DNA of 64,000 nucleotides from Amborella trichopoda (GCF_000471905.2 NW_006498608.1:2725491-2789490), one strand, 5' to 3'; shown: positions 22,760 through 34,424, counted from the stretch's first letter. Numbers and translations: made by a program. The notes: generated by a model not told the origin, from the sequence alone.

Positions 22760-23422
22760 GGTTTGATTGGACCCCCATGGCACATGGTTCCTTGGTCATC
22801 GGCTATTTAGATTTCGACTTTTGGTTTTGAAAAAATCAAGAGACATTTGAAACACCTATGGTGGTCATGACCATGCATTTGTGTGAGAGGGAGGGAGGGA
22901 GTTGTATTTTCATGGGTTTTCCTTTTTGTCATTGTGAAAGTCTATTATCCATGAATGTCGGTTTTTCTTTTTTCGTGCTTCACTTTAACATTCCCATTTT
23001 GTTGGTGACATGATTTCAATTGGTATGTGATGTTATAAATAAAAAACTTGGGATATATTTTGCAATAACTAGAAATTGGAAGTACTCAATCACCTGTCTC
23101 CATGGGTGAATTTTCCGTACGGGAATTTGCTTCCCCTCCTAAGTATTTGGGTTTCCTTTCAGCAGCTTTACTCCATTCCAACATATAAACTGCCATCTTC
23201 AGCATCTAACATGTTCCAATAAGTAAAAGTTTCATATTTTCATGTCAAAGTGCGTTCATCTTCCAGGTGAGATAGCTTTGATATTAGCAAGTTGGCAAAG
23301 AACAATGTATCAGCATTACCAAAATACTTGTAATAAATCGGATTTGCTCCAAAAAAAATGGAGGCAAAAATGCAAATCACCAAAAATTAGATTAAGTTAG
23401 ATAATTGTGAATATTTCAGATG
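22760..23422. other. Intergenic, nothing recognised
   Basis: There is no supported reading frame or repeat beyond short homopolymers. Confidence 0.4.
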
Positions 23423-24306
23423 TGAGTAGCAAATCTTTGTTCAAAACATGATTTTTTCAAAAAATTTCCGATTTTTGAAATCTGTTAAGAACTTTGAGTT
23501 TTTCAAAATATTTTAAAAAGTTCACGGGTTTTTGATGGAACCGATATAAATCTATATTCTTTCTTTTAAAAAGCAAAAGTTTCAAAAAGCCTATTTTCTA
23601 TTACTTATTTTCTTCATTAACTTAATATAATCGAATTTTGATTTAAAAATTGACATATTAATACTTGATTTAACGAAACCTTTCATCTATAATTTTACCG
23701 ATACGTTCCTTTAAAAAAACGTGTACCAAAAAATTAAAACAATATATTCCTCAAAAAAGTAAGATATCAAAACAATCGTACATCTGAAAATAATAGGTGT
23801 TAGAAGAAGAATAGCCTAATGAAAATTCTTTTTTTTTTTCGCTCTTTAAACCTTGAGCGTCCTTATAAAAAGCAAAGAGAGATTTAATGATACTAAAGAT
23901 TTAGGCAGCTAGGAATTGATGTAAGATTTGAATTTGCTTGAGCAACGTTCCTTTCATTGGAGTATAAATCATACCATTTTATGTGGACTATTATTTTACA
24001 TATTTGGGTCTTTGTGTTTTATTTTAGTTAATTATAATCTTATACTAAGGGTTTTTTCATTTTTCATTTAAACAATAATCATATACCTTGGTTTACAGTT
24101 TTTGTTGTTTACTAATGTAGTTCTTGTGCTTAGTATTATTGTTGTTTCATTTGTTATGTTCCAAATAAATCTATGATATATTTTGTGTTGTGACGAGAAA
24201 TTAAGCATTGTTATTGAATTTATTAAAAGTTTAGATGAAAAACTATCATGTAGAACTCTAATGACACTAGGTATGGTCATAAAATTGTTGTTCGATGGTT
24301 TTAATG

Positions 24307-24664
24307 TATATGTACAATAGCTGCAAATCATAATCTTATATTGTCTGATCGTTACGTATTTGATTTTTTCACTCCATTTTTTGAGCCAAACCCGAAATAT
24401 TAATGATTCTATAACTTACTTTATTTTTTGTTAATGATTCTATAACTTACTTTATTCTATAATATATTTGTATTTTTTGCCCAATATTTTCCTCTGATTT
24501 TTTTAAATAAAATTGATTTATTGCCGATATTTTACTTGACCGATATATTATTATTCCCTGACTTGCTAATTATGGATGCGACTCAAAAAATGGAGTGAAA
24601 AGAATGGATATATAAAGATATCAAAATATAAGATTATGAGTTGTGGTTATTGTATCGATATATC
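24307..24664. mobile_element. Nested foldback MITE
   Basis: Arms of about 85 bp at each end share CATAATCTTATATT and TTTTCACTCCATTTTTTGAG in inverted orientation. It sits at the inner border of the giant foldback's left arm. A direct duplication of GATTCTATAACTTACTTTAT lies inside (24402-24455). Confidence 0.75.
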
Positions 24665-24966
24665 AAAACTATTGAACTATAGAACAATGATCCAATGTAA
24701 CGGTTGTATTATATTATAATGAAACGAGACTTCTAGAAAACCTTGTGGTATTTTTATGACCCCGAATTTTGCACACACTTTCTTCATTTCAATAATCAAT
24801 CCCAAAAAAAAAAGTTCAATTTGAACTTTAGATATGGTCAAAATGAGTGCCCTCCAAAAACGAATCTAGACCATTCATTTTGCGAGTTTCAAGATCGTAG
24901 CATTTATAAACTCAAACTCTTTTTTTTCTTTTTTAACATTGTTCATCTAACAAAGTCATCCAAAAA

Positions 24967-24986
24967 NNNNNNNNNNNNNNNNNNNN
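24967..24986. other. Assembly gap (20 N)
   Basis: Twenty undetermined bases lie between a poly(A)-ending and a poly(T)-starting flank, in the centre of the giant foldback. True length is unknown. Confidence 1.
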
Positions 24987-25021
24987 TTTTTTAGGTTGGG
25001 TTTTCAATTTTTTCTTCTTTT

Positions 25022-25299
25022 GTGATTGTTCATTAGAATGAACAGAGTATATTTCAAATTTTGAATAAAACAAATTGCCATAAGATGGTTTTTTTAAGGT
25101 TGTTGCATCTTATTACTATACAACAATTGCATGACATGATTGTAATTTTTTCTTTTTTTTGTGATTGTTCATTAGAATGAAAAGAGTATATATTTCAAAT
25201 TTTGAATAAAACAAATTACTAGAAGATGATTTTTTTAAGGTTGTTGCATCATATTACTATACAACGGTTGCATGAAATGATTGCCCTTGAACTATAATT
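25022..25299 (+). repeat. 139-bp tandem duplication beside the gap
   Basis: GTGATTGTTCATTAGAATGA occurs at 25022 and 25161. The two units share blocks through GGTTGTTGCAT and ACTATACAAC. It directly borders the N run, so more copies may be hidden in the gap. Confidence 0.9.
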
Positions 25300-26203
25300 T
25301 TATGTCCTTACTTTTATATCATTCGAGTCATACTTGACAAATTTTTGTCTTTAACTTTCAATAAATACAACAACAATGCTTACTTTGTTGTCATGACATA
25401 AGACATATGATAATTTATTGAAAGCATACAATAAAACAATAGCAACAATATTAAACACAGAACGACATTAGCAAACAACAAAAACAATAACCCAGGTTAC
25501 AGGATTGTGGTTCGAAGAAAAAAGCAAAAAAGAACCCTCAATAAAAGATTTCAATTAACTAAAACACAACAACCCAAAAATGTAAAATAGTGGTCAATTC
25601 AAATTGCTATGTTGTGTACATTAATTGAATAAAAAATATTGAAAAAGTGAAATCAATCAAACTTATGTAGAAAGCAGGAAACAAAATGTTTAGGCAAATC
25701 TAAGTATTCAAATCTCATCCTGAATTCCTAGCTGCCTAAATCTTTAGTTCACTTAATCTCTCACTTGTTCTTTATACTGACACTGTGTTTAGATAAAAAA
25801 AGATTTTTCACTGGGTTACTCCTTTTAACTATAACTATTATTTTAAGATACATGGTTGTTTTGAACTTTGATGGATTGTCTTCGGAGAAAACATTGTACT
25901 TTTTTTTACGGGAAAATATTGGTGAATTTTTATTTTTTTTGTTAAATCAAGATTCTTAATTTAGTCTTTTTTTAATGTGTTTATCTTTAAATCAAAATTC
26001 AAAGATATTAAATCAATGCAGAGATAAAGTTATAAGGTAGTTTAAGTTCTTTTGAAAAAAGATAAAATTTGGATTTATGTCGGTTCCATTAAAAATACAT
26101 TTCTTTTAAGATTTTTTAAAAAACTTGGAGTTCTTAACAGATTTCAAAAAATCAAAGAGTTTTTTGAAAAAAATTGAGTTTTAAATGAAGACTTGCTGAC
26201 TAG

Positions 26204-26559
26204 GGTATCGAGTTCATAGCTAAGCTAGCTAAGTTCACTGAACCTTAGTTGTCTGTAGTTTCCGGGCTATGCTTTGGTAGTAAGGTTATAACTAATGGAG
26301 AGGAAACACCTAAAAAGAGATGTAAATGTTTAATACTTTTCATTAATTCCAACTATTTATCTCACTTCTATCTCATACTATTTATATTTTGGCAGATATT
26401 GATCATTAGATGTGATATCAGGTGGCTATGGTGCGCCATTGATCAGGCACAGAATTCAAAATAAGATTTCTTGAATTGTGCGATGTCAAATTTTAAATTA
26501 GTTAGTTAAAGGTGAATGATCTCATTGTATTAAAAATGAATGGTGTCGTGGTATACAAT
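26204..26559. other. Intergenic, nothing recognised
   Basis: AT-rich, with no supported gene or repeat. Confidence 0.4.
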
Positions 26560-26705
26560 CCCATTTCATGTCTTCCCATTTCTATGTTTATCTGTTTCTT
26601 ATTTTTGGCCTTTTCTGTAGGGCCTCCATAGTCCCATTTCATGCCTTTCCGTTTCTATGTTTATCTGTTTCTTATTTTTGGCCTTTTCTGTTGGGCCTTC
26701 GTAGT
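26560..26705 (+). repeat. 73-bp tandem duplication
   Basis: CCCATTTCATG starts the units at 26560 and 26633. Both contain TTTCTATGTTTATCTGTTTC and GGCCTTTTCTGT, with few differences. Confidence 0.92.
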
Positions 26706-27292
26706 GTTACCTCGTGGGAATAAATTATAGGCTCTTATTTTTTTGATTAACATATGAAAGTAAATTTACAAATAAGTCCCTTCTTAAATCTTTTTTATCT
26801 CAAGTTTTAGATACGCGGTGTCCGGACACCCCAAATATGGTTTTTAAGTAGGAAATAGATATGAACACCCAACGTTTGGACTTTGGACCCCTCATCTCCT
26901 GCTTGAGAAAATATAAATGAGCTGGCTGGACATTGGGTTTGTGATTGAATTTACATATGAGTTTTTAGGAGGTGGTGTCGGATATTGGATGTTTGAACCA
27001 ACCCATTTGCAAAATAATATAATTGGCATCTAAACTGCTATTGCATATATCACAATAACGATTTATTAAATGTACGACAATTTCGCTCATTCCTTGTTAT
27101 AGAACAAGTTTAATTGAGCATCTCCAATCGGTGTATTTTGTGTCAAGACCTCAAGATTAATTGATTGTTGCTAATGGTATATTCCATGAAGAAGTCTAGA
27201 CAAAACAATGTTAAGAGAATCAACCATGGTTACTTTCCTGCATCAACATCAGTCAAAAATAAAAGAGAAAACAATAGTCAAATATTAAAGGG
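26706..27292. other. Intergenic, nothing recognised apart from a palindrome
   Basis: There is no supported reading frame. A 14-bp perfect palindrome GGTGTCCGGACACC lies at 26817-26830. Confidence 0.4.
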
Positions 27293-28545
27293 TTAAAGCT
27301 TTATGTCTACGGACCATTTACATGCATCTTCTATCTGTGATTGATGATCCCCACCTTTGAGTAAAAAATGGGCAATTTGCATAGACAATGTTATTTTCTC
27401 TTTGAAGTCCTTTATAGCATAATCAGATAGCAACTTTCTATAAATATAGGGATTGTATACAATGGGATCATTTATCTTTATTGTAAGGAGGTTAAAGTCA
27501 CTCCTACTCATTAGATGTCAAATTGGATAGTTTGAGTTAGTCATAAAATCCGAGATTTTTTTTTTTTCAAACTATGGTTCTTTTCAATGACACTTTTACA
27601 ACCATCCAATTTGAAATCCAACTGACAAGAGTGATTGTGACCTCCTCGTACAAAAAGTAAATGGTCTCTATATATATTTTTCCATAAATATATGCTAGCT
27701 TCAACATCATAATTATAAGGTGCTTTGGCCACACTATCTACTGGCTCCAAGAATATCATTTTACTAAGATGCCTTAAACTATGCTGATGGGTTGGGTTTT
27801 TGAGATAGGGAAACACCTATTGGTGTAAGGCAACCATTTTCTTGAGCATGTACAGCAGCCTAAAAACGGAATCCGTGGTTGACGAGCTTGCAAAATGTGT
27901 GATGTTGGGCCGTATCAACTCCCTAGTCCTTACCGTTGGTGCTCTGCCACATCAAATGAAGGGCATGGCATAAGTTGTATATGAACATTTTTTGTCATTC
28001 CCATCTCCATAGGGGTACTTCAAGTTGCTGAGTATGCCAATATCCTTTAACATGAGGTCAGTGTAGTGGGCTGCGTAACGGTTCATACTAAATGTTTTCT
28101 GGTCCATGTTAGCTTCCTCAGTGCACTATTGCAGTTCCCTCCATTAACAATGATAATTTGAACTCCATTTTCAGTTCCTACTTGCCCCATCACTCTATTC
28201 AACAAAGCTGACAATAGCTTGACATTCTTTCTTACTCCTGGAGCATCTACATTACTGTGTTAGATTGTACCACATGGGCAATATATCAAGAAGTCAGTAA
28301 AATTCCTCCCCCTCGAGTCTTTCCAGCCGTATGACACGATCGAGACCCCCATTCTCTTCCACATTTATAACTAAATTACCCACCTCTATCATTTTCACAT
28401 CTAAGCAGGGCTCATACGCACTAAAGAGGTTGACTCCAGGTGCTACAATCGTAATGGTCCATACTGCTGCTGCGTAATACTTGTTGTTGGCTACATTAAA
28501 GGAGATCCCAACATTATAAGACATGTTTTTTTCTTTTGGTAAGGT
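27293..28545 (-). pseudogene. hAT-superfamily transposase remnant (DUF659 type)
   Basis: On the minus strand the stretch at 28294-28524 encodes SYNVGISFNVANNKYYAAAV followed by APGVN, matching the FNVA-PY--A----G block that precedes DUF659 in plant hAT proteins. Near 28230-28130 it reads NVKLLSALLNRVMGQVGTEN, matching the cofactor-strand block (LL--VV-EVG-ENVVQ--TDN). Near 28080-28010 it reads YAAHYTDLMLKDIGILSNLK, matching the CAAHCLDL-LEDI block. ELVRP and the LYMLK region follow at about 27930-27840. The frame is broken by stops and shifts, the N-terminal zinc finger is not seen, and the C-terminal dimerisation domain is not certain (27293-27816 holds two further open stretches I do not recognise). 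Confidence 0.75.
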
Positions 28546-29028
28546 TACATAGGAAGGAATGAAATTTGAGACTAGCTATGAAAACCCAGCTTCTACCGTC
28601 TTGACTCAAGCCTGATTCCTAACATTATAATAAAACATGTTAGCAATGGCCGTGAGCATGTTCTTTTGTACGGTCATGCTAATGCTAGTCTTGATGTTAA
28701 TTTGTTCATGCTATGGCTGAGAAAAAATATGGTTAATTTGACCATAAGAAAGCTACGAAGGTTTGGTGGATTGAGGAAGTCTATCTTGTGATCCTCGCAC
28801 CCAAGGTTAGGTTCTACTCCTTGCCAAACCATGTTCTCATCGCCCACCTCTCTTCATGAAACTCATGCTCCTTAGCACACTAGGAACTTACTTTACCCAA
28901 TATCCTTTGGGTTGGGCCTCAATGTAGCTCCTAACCCCTAGGATATCCCCTAGTCCCATTAGTGTTGGCTGCCAAAGACCCTGTCTATACCACATATACC
29001 TTTTTGTACATTCGGGAGAATTTAGTTG
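28546..29028. other. Intergenic, nothing recognised
   Basis: This could be the 5' flank of the hAT relic. No terminal repeat was found. Confidence 0.35.
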
Positions 29029-29278
29029 TGGTTCTAATAGACGATAAGATGAGAGAAAGTAGATTTAGATTCAATACAATACTTGTTAGGAAGTACAACC
29101 TAGTTCAAGTGGAAGGCTGAAAAAAAGTGAAGGTGGGCCTAAAAGGAGTGATAAAAGATATAGTGACTTATGATCTCACTGAGGGTAGGTATCGTTACTA
29201 AGAGAGTATAATGAAAAACCAGGATTCATATAGCCGATCTCAAATAATTGGAAAAAAACTCAGATGATGATGATGATT
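29029..29278 (+). mobile_element. RTE-clade LINE 3' end fragment
   Basis: It contains GATGAGAGAAAGTAGATTTAG, CTAGTTCAAGTGGAAGG and ACTTATGATCTCACTGAGG, parallel to the last 300 bp of the LINE at 13290-14698. It ends with AGCCGATCTCAAATAATTGG and (GAT)n. It is strongly 5'-truncated. Confidence 0.85.
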
Positions 29279-29479
29279 GCTCTAATTATACTGGATATAC
29301 ATTTGAAACTTGTGCTCCACACAAGAGCCTCAAAGTCATCCTATTGCTCCCTTCCCTAATTACTGATTCCATTAATGGGCTGCCGATCTCCTCAATCAAC
29401 CCCTTTTTCACCTTTTGGCCCTTGTTGTCTTTAGTAAGAGTCAACATATGCTCCCTCACATTCTACAGCACATTTGAAA

Positions 29480-29695
29480 ATAATATTAGAAAAGCATTAA
29501 AATGCCCAAAAATATTAGGAAAAATCTATATTTTAAGCCAAAAAAATGGTTTCAACCCAAATTATTGGATACATATATATCTGAAAAATAATATTAGAAA
29601 AGCATTAAAATGCCCAAAAATATTAGGGAAAATCTATATTTTAAGCCAAAAAAATGGTTTCAACCCAAATTATTGGATACATATATATCTGAAAC
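29480..29695 (+). repeat. 108-bp near-perfect tandem duplication
   Basis: Units at 29480-29587 and 29588-29695 appear to differ at a single base (AGGAAAAATC against AGGGAAAATC), so the duplication is very recent. The length is a multiple of three, so an open frame at 29248-29793 gains a 36-residue internal repeat. That frame has no recognisable protein. Confidence 0.95.
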
Positions 29696-29799
29696 TTCAG
29701 CAAGTAATTATGAAAATGAAGAAAACAAGGGAGACTAATACTGGTACAAAAAATAAGACACCAAAAAAAGAAAAAGAAAAACTAAAAGAATGAATACAA

Positions 29800-30784
29800 T
29801 GTAAAGAGAGATGAAAAAATAGCAAATATTCAGTATAGATTATGAAAATTGTGAAAAGTCAAGAATAATCATGATAAGACTGATAAGGTTGCAGAACTAA
29901 ACTCTAGAAAAAGGGATAAATTAATAAAATGAGATATTTTTGGATTTTTTAGAGGACAAGTACATATTTCTAAAAAGTAAATTACAAATCGAAGAAAAAA
30001 ATGCATGATCTATTGTTCAGTAGATAAAGGCTGGATCTAGTTAAATTAAGGTTTCATTTCATCAAAATCTAAAAAGGAAAATCAAATCAATATATATTGA
30101 ATGAAAAATGACCAAATGTTTGTTGTTGATCGCGCCTTAAAGTATTAAAATTGAAAGCCTCAATAATTAATTGGATTCAAAACCTGAAATCTGAGGGACC
30201 TGAGATAAAAAAAGAAAAAAGAAAAAAAAACGAACCTCTCTTTTTAAATTTTTGATTTCATCAATTGGACCTTTGATTAAAAGAAATGAAGTATAGATCT
30301 TTTAGATATATGAAAAGTGACCGGAATGAGGTTATTTTTAGTTTTTATTTCATTTTTCTTTTACAAAGAAATGTTGATAAATGAGGTTGAAATGGATTAA
30401 AAGGCAGATAAGATGAAAATAAAGGAAAATTACACAGAAAAACACTCCATTTCAAGAGAAAAATCGCCAAATTTACTACAAACATGTCATTTTTGGTCAA
30501 ATCCATCTAGTTCACCGATCCGGGCCATCAAGAACCAGCGATCCATTGATTCTGGGTCAGATTGACATTGTCCGATCCAACCCGAATATTTTCTGAGCCC
30601 TGGTTAAACCAGACTCTTGTCAGTCCCATTGCCCACTTAGGAAAATGGAGCTTCTTTTTCCTTTTCTTAAATGTTAAAACACATTATTTTTCAAAGGATA
30701 AGGTCTCTATATGGCCTAGGATTTATGAAAAGAAAGATAAGCTTCACCTCAAATCCTCATCCAAATAGTAATTTCGGCATGGAA
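29800..30784. other. AT-rich intergenic DNA
   Basis: No gene was seen. A GC-richer patch at 30510-30605 (CGATCCGGGCC, CCGATCCAACCCG) resembles the ends of plant hAT MITEs and is probably a truncated one. Confidence 0.4.
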
Positions 30785-31087
30785 ATCTCCATGATGGTTT
30801 TAAAATCACTTTCCAACACCGACAATGAAATTCAAAACTAAAAAAATAGTACAGATCTTGCGGATCTATAAACACTTATTTTTAGGACGAAATCGATGGT
30901 CTAGATAATTTGTCACAATAGCCATATTTTTAAAGCTTGAACTCTTTTTTTTTGCAATTATAATGTTCAAGCCAAGGTGTTCGATGTAAAGATTTTCTAA
31001 TGCTTGAATTACAATATTTGATGAGTTATAAAGTGAGGATTTACTTATTATTTTGAGACGGCTGCAGCCCTATCAAACGATTTTCCT
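30785..31087 (+). mobile_element. Foldback MITE family A, copy 1 (left end lost)
   Basis: It shares with the other family-A copies the blocks AGTACAGATCTTGCGGATCT, ATAATGTTCAAGCC and GATTTTCTAATGCTTGAATT, and the right end GCAGCCCTATCAAACGATTTTCC. It is closest to the copy at 38155-38491, so the two form a subfamily. Confidence 0.75.
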
Positions 31088-31620
31088 TTTCCTAAAGAGG
31101 TAACAATTGGCGATGGTGGGAATACATGTGTTCTATTAAACCTGTAAATTAATAATAAATAAGAAGCCTTTTTTTTTTTGAAGTATTATAATAAATAAGA
31201 AGTCTTGATTGCTTAACCGACACTCTGTTTCAACTTTCAAGTGTCTGATCAAATTCACATTAATTTACATTACATTAAAAGTTGAAGATAACATTGCCAT
31301 TCCATTAAAGGGAAATTGTTGTTTTGGGCCCCTTTTTATTTTTCACTTTTAGGGGTGAAACAACGTATTTGTAGAACCCTTATTCCTTTTTCATTAATAA
31401 AAAGACTACACGGCTTAAACTAAAAACATGACCGCATTTAAAGGCCAGAATCCATTGTAGTTTAAGCAAAATAGAAATAAAGTTAGTCGGAATGAATCTT
31501 CAAAATAGTGTGAGGGACTACTAAAGCAGAGGTATATAATTAACAAAGCAAAAGAAAAGCAAGGCGGAAGGAATTATCGAGTAATAAATAGTCGTCGGAG
31601 TTGAGCAAACTATTATGGCT

Positions 31621-32006
31621 GCGGTTTGTATGGAGCCAATGTTTTAAACAATCAAAGTAAAGCGCACTTTCAAATGGTGTCGAGAAGTGTGGTTTCAATG
31701 ATAGAAATTTTTGTTACAGCTTTAAAAATATATTTTTATCTTTGATTATAAAATTTAAAGCTTTAAAAATAGTTTAGATCGAGCATATCTATGAAAACTT
31801 GAAAATTTTGAAAATTGACGGTCCAAAAATGCATTACAAGATGTACTATTTTTAAAATTTGAAATCCATATTTTTTCTCATGTCAATGCATATTGAGGTG
31901 AAGATGATCAATTTGAAGATATTTGAGCATCAAAAGAACCTCTTTTAATGAAATTTTGGAGGTGTGCCCCTAATTTAATTGTATAGAGCCTCGCACTGTT
32001 ATAAAC
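31621..32006 (+). mobile_element. Foldback MITE family A, copy 2
   Basis: The left end GGTTTGTATGGAGCC then AAACAATCAAAGTAAAGCGC is mirrored at the right by TTTAATTGTATAGAGCCTCG. The interior has TAGATCGAGCATATCTATGA, AAAATTGACGGTCCAAAAAT and GATGATCAATTTGAAGAT. This copy sets the orientation quoted for the family. Confidence 0.85.
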
Positions 32007-32162
32007 ATTTTCGTACTATTGTTAATTCACACAAAAGGGTAAAGAGAGAGAGTGATGCCGATGTCCTTATGCAAAGCAACAAATGCTGCTCGAGCTGACC
32101 ATGTGATTGACTCACACAAACACATATACATGCATTTTGGACCCCTACTTAACCATGCTATT

Positions 32163-32269
32163 TTGAGAGAGAGATAGAGTGAGATTATTGAATTTTATTA
32201 ACATTCAAAAAGAGAGATTAATGAATTTTAGTTAAAATTATGGAGATAATTAATAAATTTTTGTTAACA

Positions 32270-32310
<41 letters not shown>
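32163..32310 (+). repeat. GA-rich minisatellite, block 1
   Basis: Degenerate units of GAGAGAGATTAATGAATTTT plus AGTTAACATTA end in a pure (GA)n run at about 32275-32307. Related blocks lie at 33428-33565 and 34424-34620. Confidence 0.8.
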
Positions 32311-32311
<1 letters not shown>

Positions 32312-33004
32312 GATACAATAATGAATATTAGTGTTCATAGTGCAAATCGAGATAATCCCCGAATGAGGATTGCTTAGATCTGAACCACAAGCTTGTTATC
32401 AAAAGTGATAGAGAGTGGGAGTCAATCAAATTCTAAGTTGAGGTCAGATCTATTCATAAATGAGCAGATCTGCTCTCAGATAAGTGGCAGAGCCAACGTT
32501 GTTAAAAAAACACTAAATATTGCATGAAAAATAAATAAAATCCTAGATCTAACAAAATAACTGAAAAATAAAAGAAAAGAGGATAAGAAAAATATTTGAC
32601 CAAGCCAATTCGCCCAACAAACCTGATGTTTCGAGGCCTCGCGCATACGAGGACCGCGACTATGGTTTACACTGTAGGTCATCCGTGTCTCTCTTCAATA
32701 TTGACCAAGCCTTGGCATGGTTGAATAATTATCTTGGATCTAAAGTTTGAAGGTTTCAGGTTTAATGGCATAGGTTTGCTAAAGCTTGCCTAGGTCTAGG
32801 GTTTGCTCATAGGGTTTTCTCTCTAGGCTGTTTTTATCTCTCAAATTTCTTGGCATACAGACAATCAAAGTCTAACCCTAAATGGGTCCCAAAATCATCT
32901 TTTTAATGGCTGAAAATTGGTTGAAATGGATAACTACTAATTTCAAAAGGATATGACCAACCAGAATTGCGTTTTGAAGGTAAGAAATTCACTAGTGGTA
33001 CCGC
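32311..33004. other. Intergenic, nothing recognised
   Basis: Moderately GC-rich near 32610-32690 (TTTCGAGGCCTCGCGC). There is no supported reading frame. Confidence 0.35.
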
Positions 33005-33200
33005 TCAAACCAAAATGGCCGTCCAGGTGCAGTGAATCTGTTGGGAGATGACTTGGACTCAAAATCCAGGGTTCGAGTCAATATGGGTGGGGCATCTCAG
33101 GTAGCGCCGCCTAGAATCGGCAGATTCCTGTTCGAAGGTGTTTTAAATGTTTTTGTGATGCTGTCTGTCAAAATTTAGGTCAAAATGAACTTTTTTTTTT
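33005..33200 (+). mobile_element. Candidate tRNA-derived SINE
   Basis: An A-box-like TGGCCGTCCAGG at 33017 and a B-box GGTTCGAGTC at 33069 are spaced as in a tRNA-derived Pol III promoter. The unit ends in a T-run at 33190-33202. It does not fold as a real tRNA gene to my eye. Target duplications were not found. Confidence 0.45.
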
Positions 33201-33427
33201 TTAATACTATTTTTAGTTGATTTTTTTTACTAAAACAGGGGGCTCATGCAGGATTCCGGATCGCAGAGTAAGGATTTATGGACTATGGTGGTCTATAGTT
33301 AAGGGGTTTTATAGAATCGTATGGTCCTATGAGTTCAATAATACCATAGAATTTGGCAGTTTTAAAATAAGTGTCTACTATTAGTTAACATTAAAACTGA
33401 TAGATTAAATAATTTCATTAATGTTGG

Positions 33428-33565
33428 AGAGTGAGAGAATGAATTTTAGTTGCCAGAGACAAAGAGATTAATGAATTGTGGTTAACACTAAGGAGAGAGA
33501 GTGTAATGAGTTTTAATTAACACTTTGAAAGAGAGGGAGACATCAAGGTTTTGATACATTAATGA
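33428..33565 (+). repeat. GA-rich minisatellite, block 2
   Basis: It repeats GAGAGAATGAATTTTAGTTG and GAGATTAATGAATTGTGGTT units like block 1, and ends with TTGATACATTAATGAATTTA, which also resembles the sequence after block 1. Confidence 0.75.
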
Positions 33566-33597
33566 ATTTAATAGAAAAGAGTGATGGTAGGTATTTG

Positions 33598-34117
33598 GAA
33601 AACTTATCCACCATGTATATTTTTCTACATTTCCAATCTCCTAGCCATGCGTTCTTAATGGATGGCTGAGATACCTTCAACCATAATGTAACAAATAAGC
33701 CACTGATAGTTTGATCTAGATCTGATGTCTCATAGTATTTTATTTTAATTTTTTTACCAATCATATAAATATAAAATTTATTATGTATCATCATCTCAAT
33801 GGGACACCCCTAAAAAAATATTAAAAAATATATTTAAAAATAAAATGACCAAAATACTTCTGAAACTTTTAGGGGGTATTTTGGTTATTTTATTTTATTA
33901 AGAATATTTTTTTATACTTTTTGTAAGTTCGAGTTTAAGAGAAGAGCGAACGCACTAAATTTGGCGTCAAAATGTTTTATAAAAAAAATTTAAAATAAGA
34001 CAATGTTTGATTTGACATTGGGATTGTAACCATTTCAGCTGTTCATTCGCATTGGAGGGCTGGGAGATGGGGGGTGTAGAAAAATATACATGGGTGGGGA
34101 TGTGTGGTAAGTTTTCT
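33598..34117. mobile_element. Foldback MITE family B, copy 1
   Basis: The left arm AAAACTTATCCACCATGTAT, ATTTTTCTACA is mirrored at 34060-34117 (TGTAGAAAAATATACATGGG, TAAGTTTT). The centre is itself a near-palindrome (ATGACCAAAATAC...GTATTTTGGTTAT). Flanks GTATTTGG and CTATTTAG may be a decayed target duplication. Confidence 0.85.
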
Positions 34118-34133
34118 ATTTAGTTAAGGGTGG

Positions 34134-34424
34134 AGTTTGTATAGGGCTGAGGCCCCAAACAATCAAAGTAACGTGCTCTTTTAAATAGTGTTAGAATATA
34201 TTTTTTGGTATTAGAAATCTCGGGGATGACTTGAAACTCTATTTTCATATTTATAGACTATTTTCAAGACTTGAAATCCATTTTTTCTCATATTCATATA
34301 TCTTGAGGTCGAGATGCTCGATTTGACGATTTTTTAGCATCAAAAGTGAGCATTGAAATAACATGTTCTAGTAGATTTTTGAGAAGTGCCTTAATTTAAT
34401 AGTTTAGGGGCTCGCCCTTATAAA
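34134..34424 (+). mobile_element. Foldback MITE family A, copy 3
   Basis: It starts TTTGTATAGGGCTGAGGCCC then AAACAATCAAAGTAACG, and ends AGTTTAGGGGCTCGCCCTTA. It has an internal deletion relative to copy 2. Confidence 0.8.

Larger units (their letters stand above)
23423..26203. mobile_element. Giant foldback element (arms ~0.9 kb)
   Basis: A left arm at about 23423-24299 is matched in inverted orientation by 25284-26203. Matching blocks, outside to inside: GAAATCTGTTAAGAACT (23488) with its complement near 26135; ATGGAACCGAYATAAATC (23535 and 26085); GAATTTTGATTTAAA (23633 and about 25990); CTAAAGATTTAGGCAGCTAG (about 23893 and 25730); TTTTTGTTGTTT...CTAATGT (24100 and 25475); AAGCATTGTTRTTG (24202 and 25365). 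No transposase is visible in the 1-kb centre, which holds a nested foldback, a tandem duplication and the assembly gap. Long arms suggest a Mutator-like or Foldback-type element, but the superfamily is inference. Confidence 0.85.

Noticed and set aside
29248-29793. 181-codon open frame with a 36-residue repeat
   Set aside because: It starts in an RTE tail microsatellite ((GAT)n giving poly-Asp) and owes half its length to a tandem duplication. No known family was recognised.
33017-33090. tRNA gene
   Set aside because: A- and B-box-like words are present, but no cloverleaf with a proper acceptor stem could be drawn. Called a SINE candidate instead.
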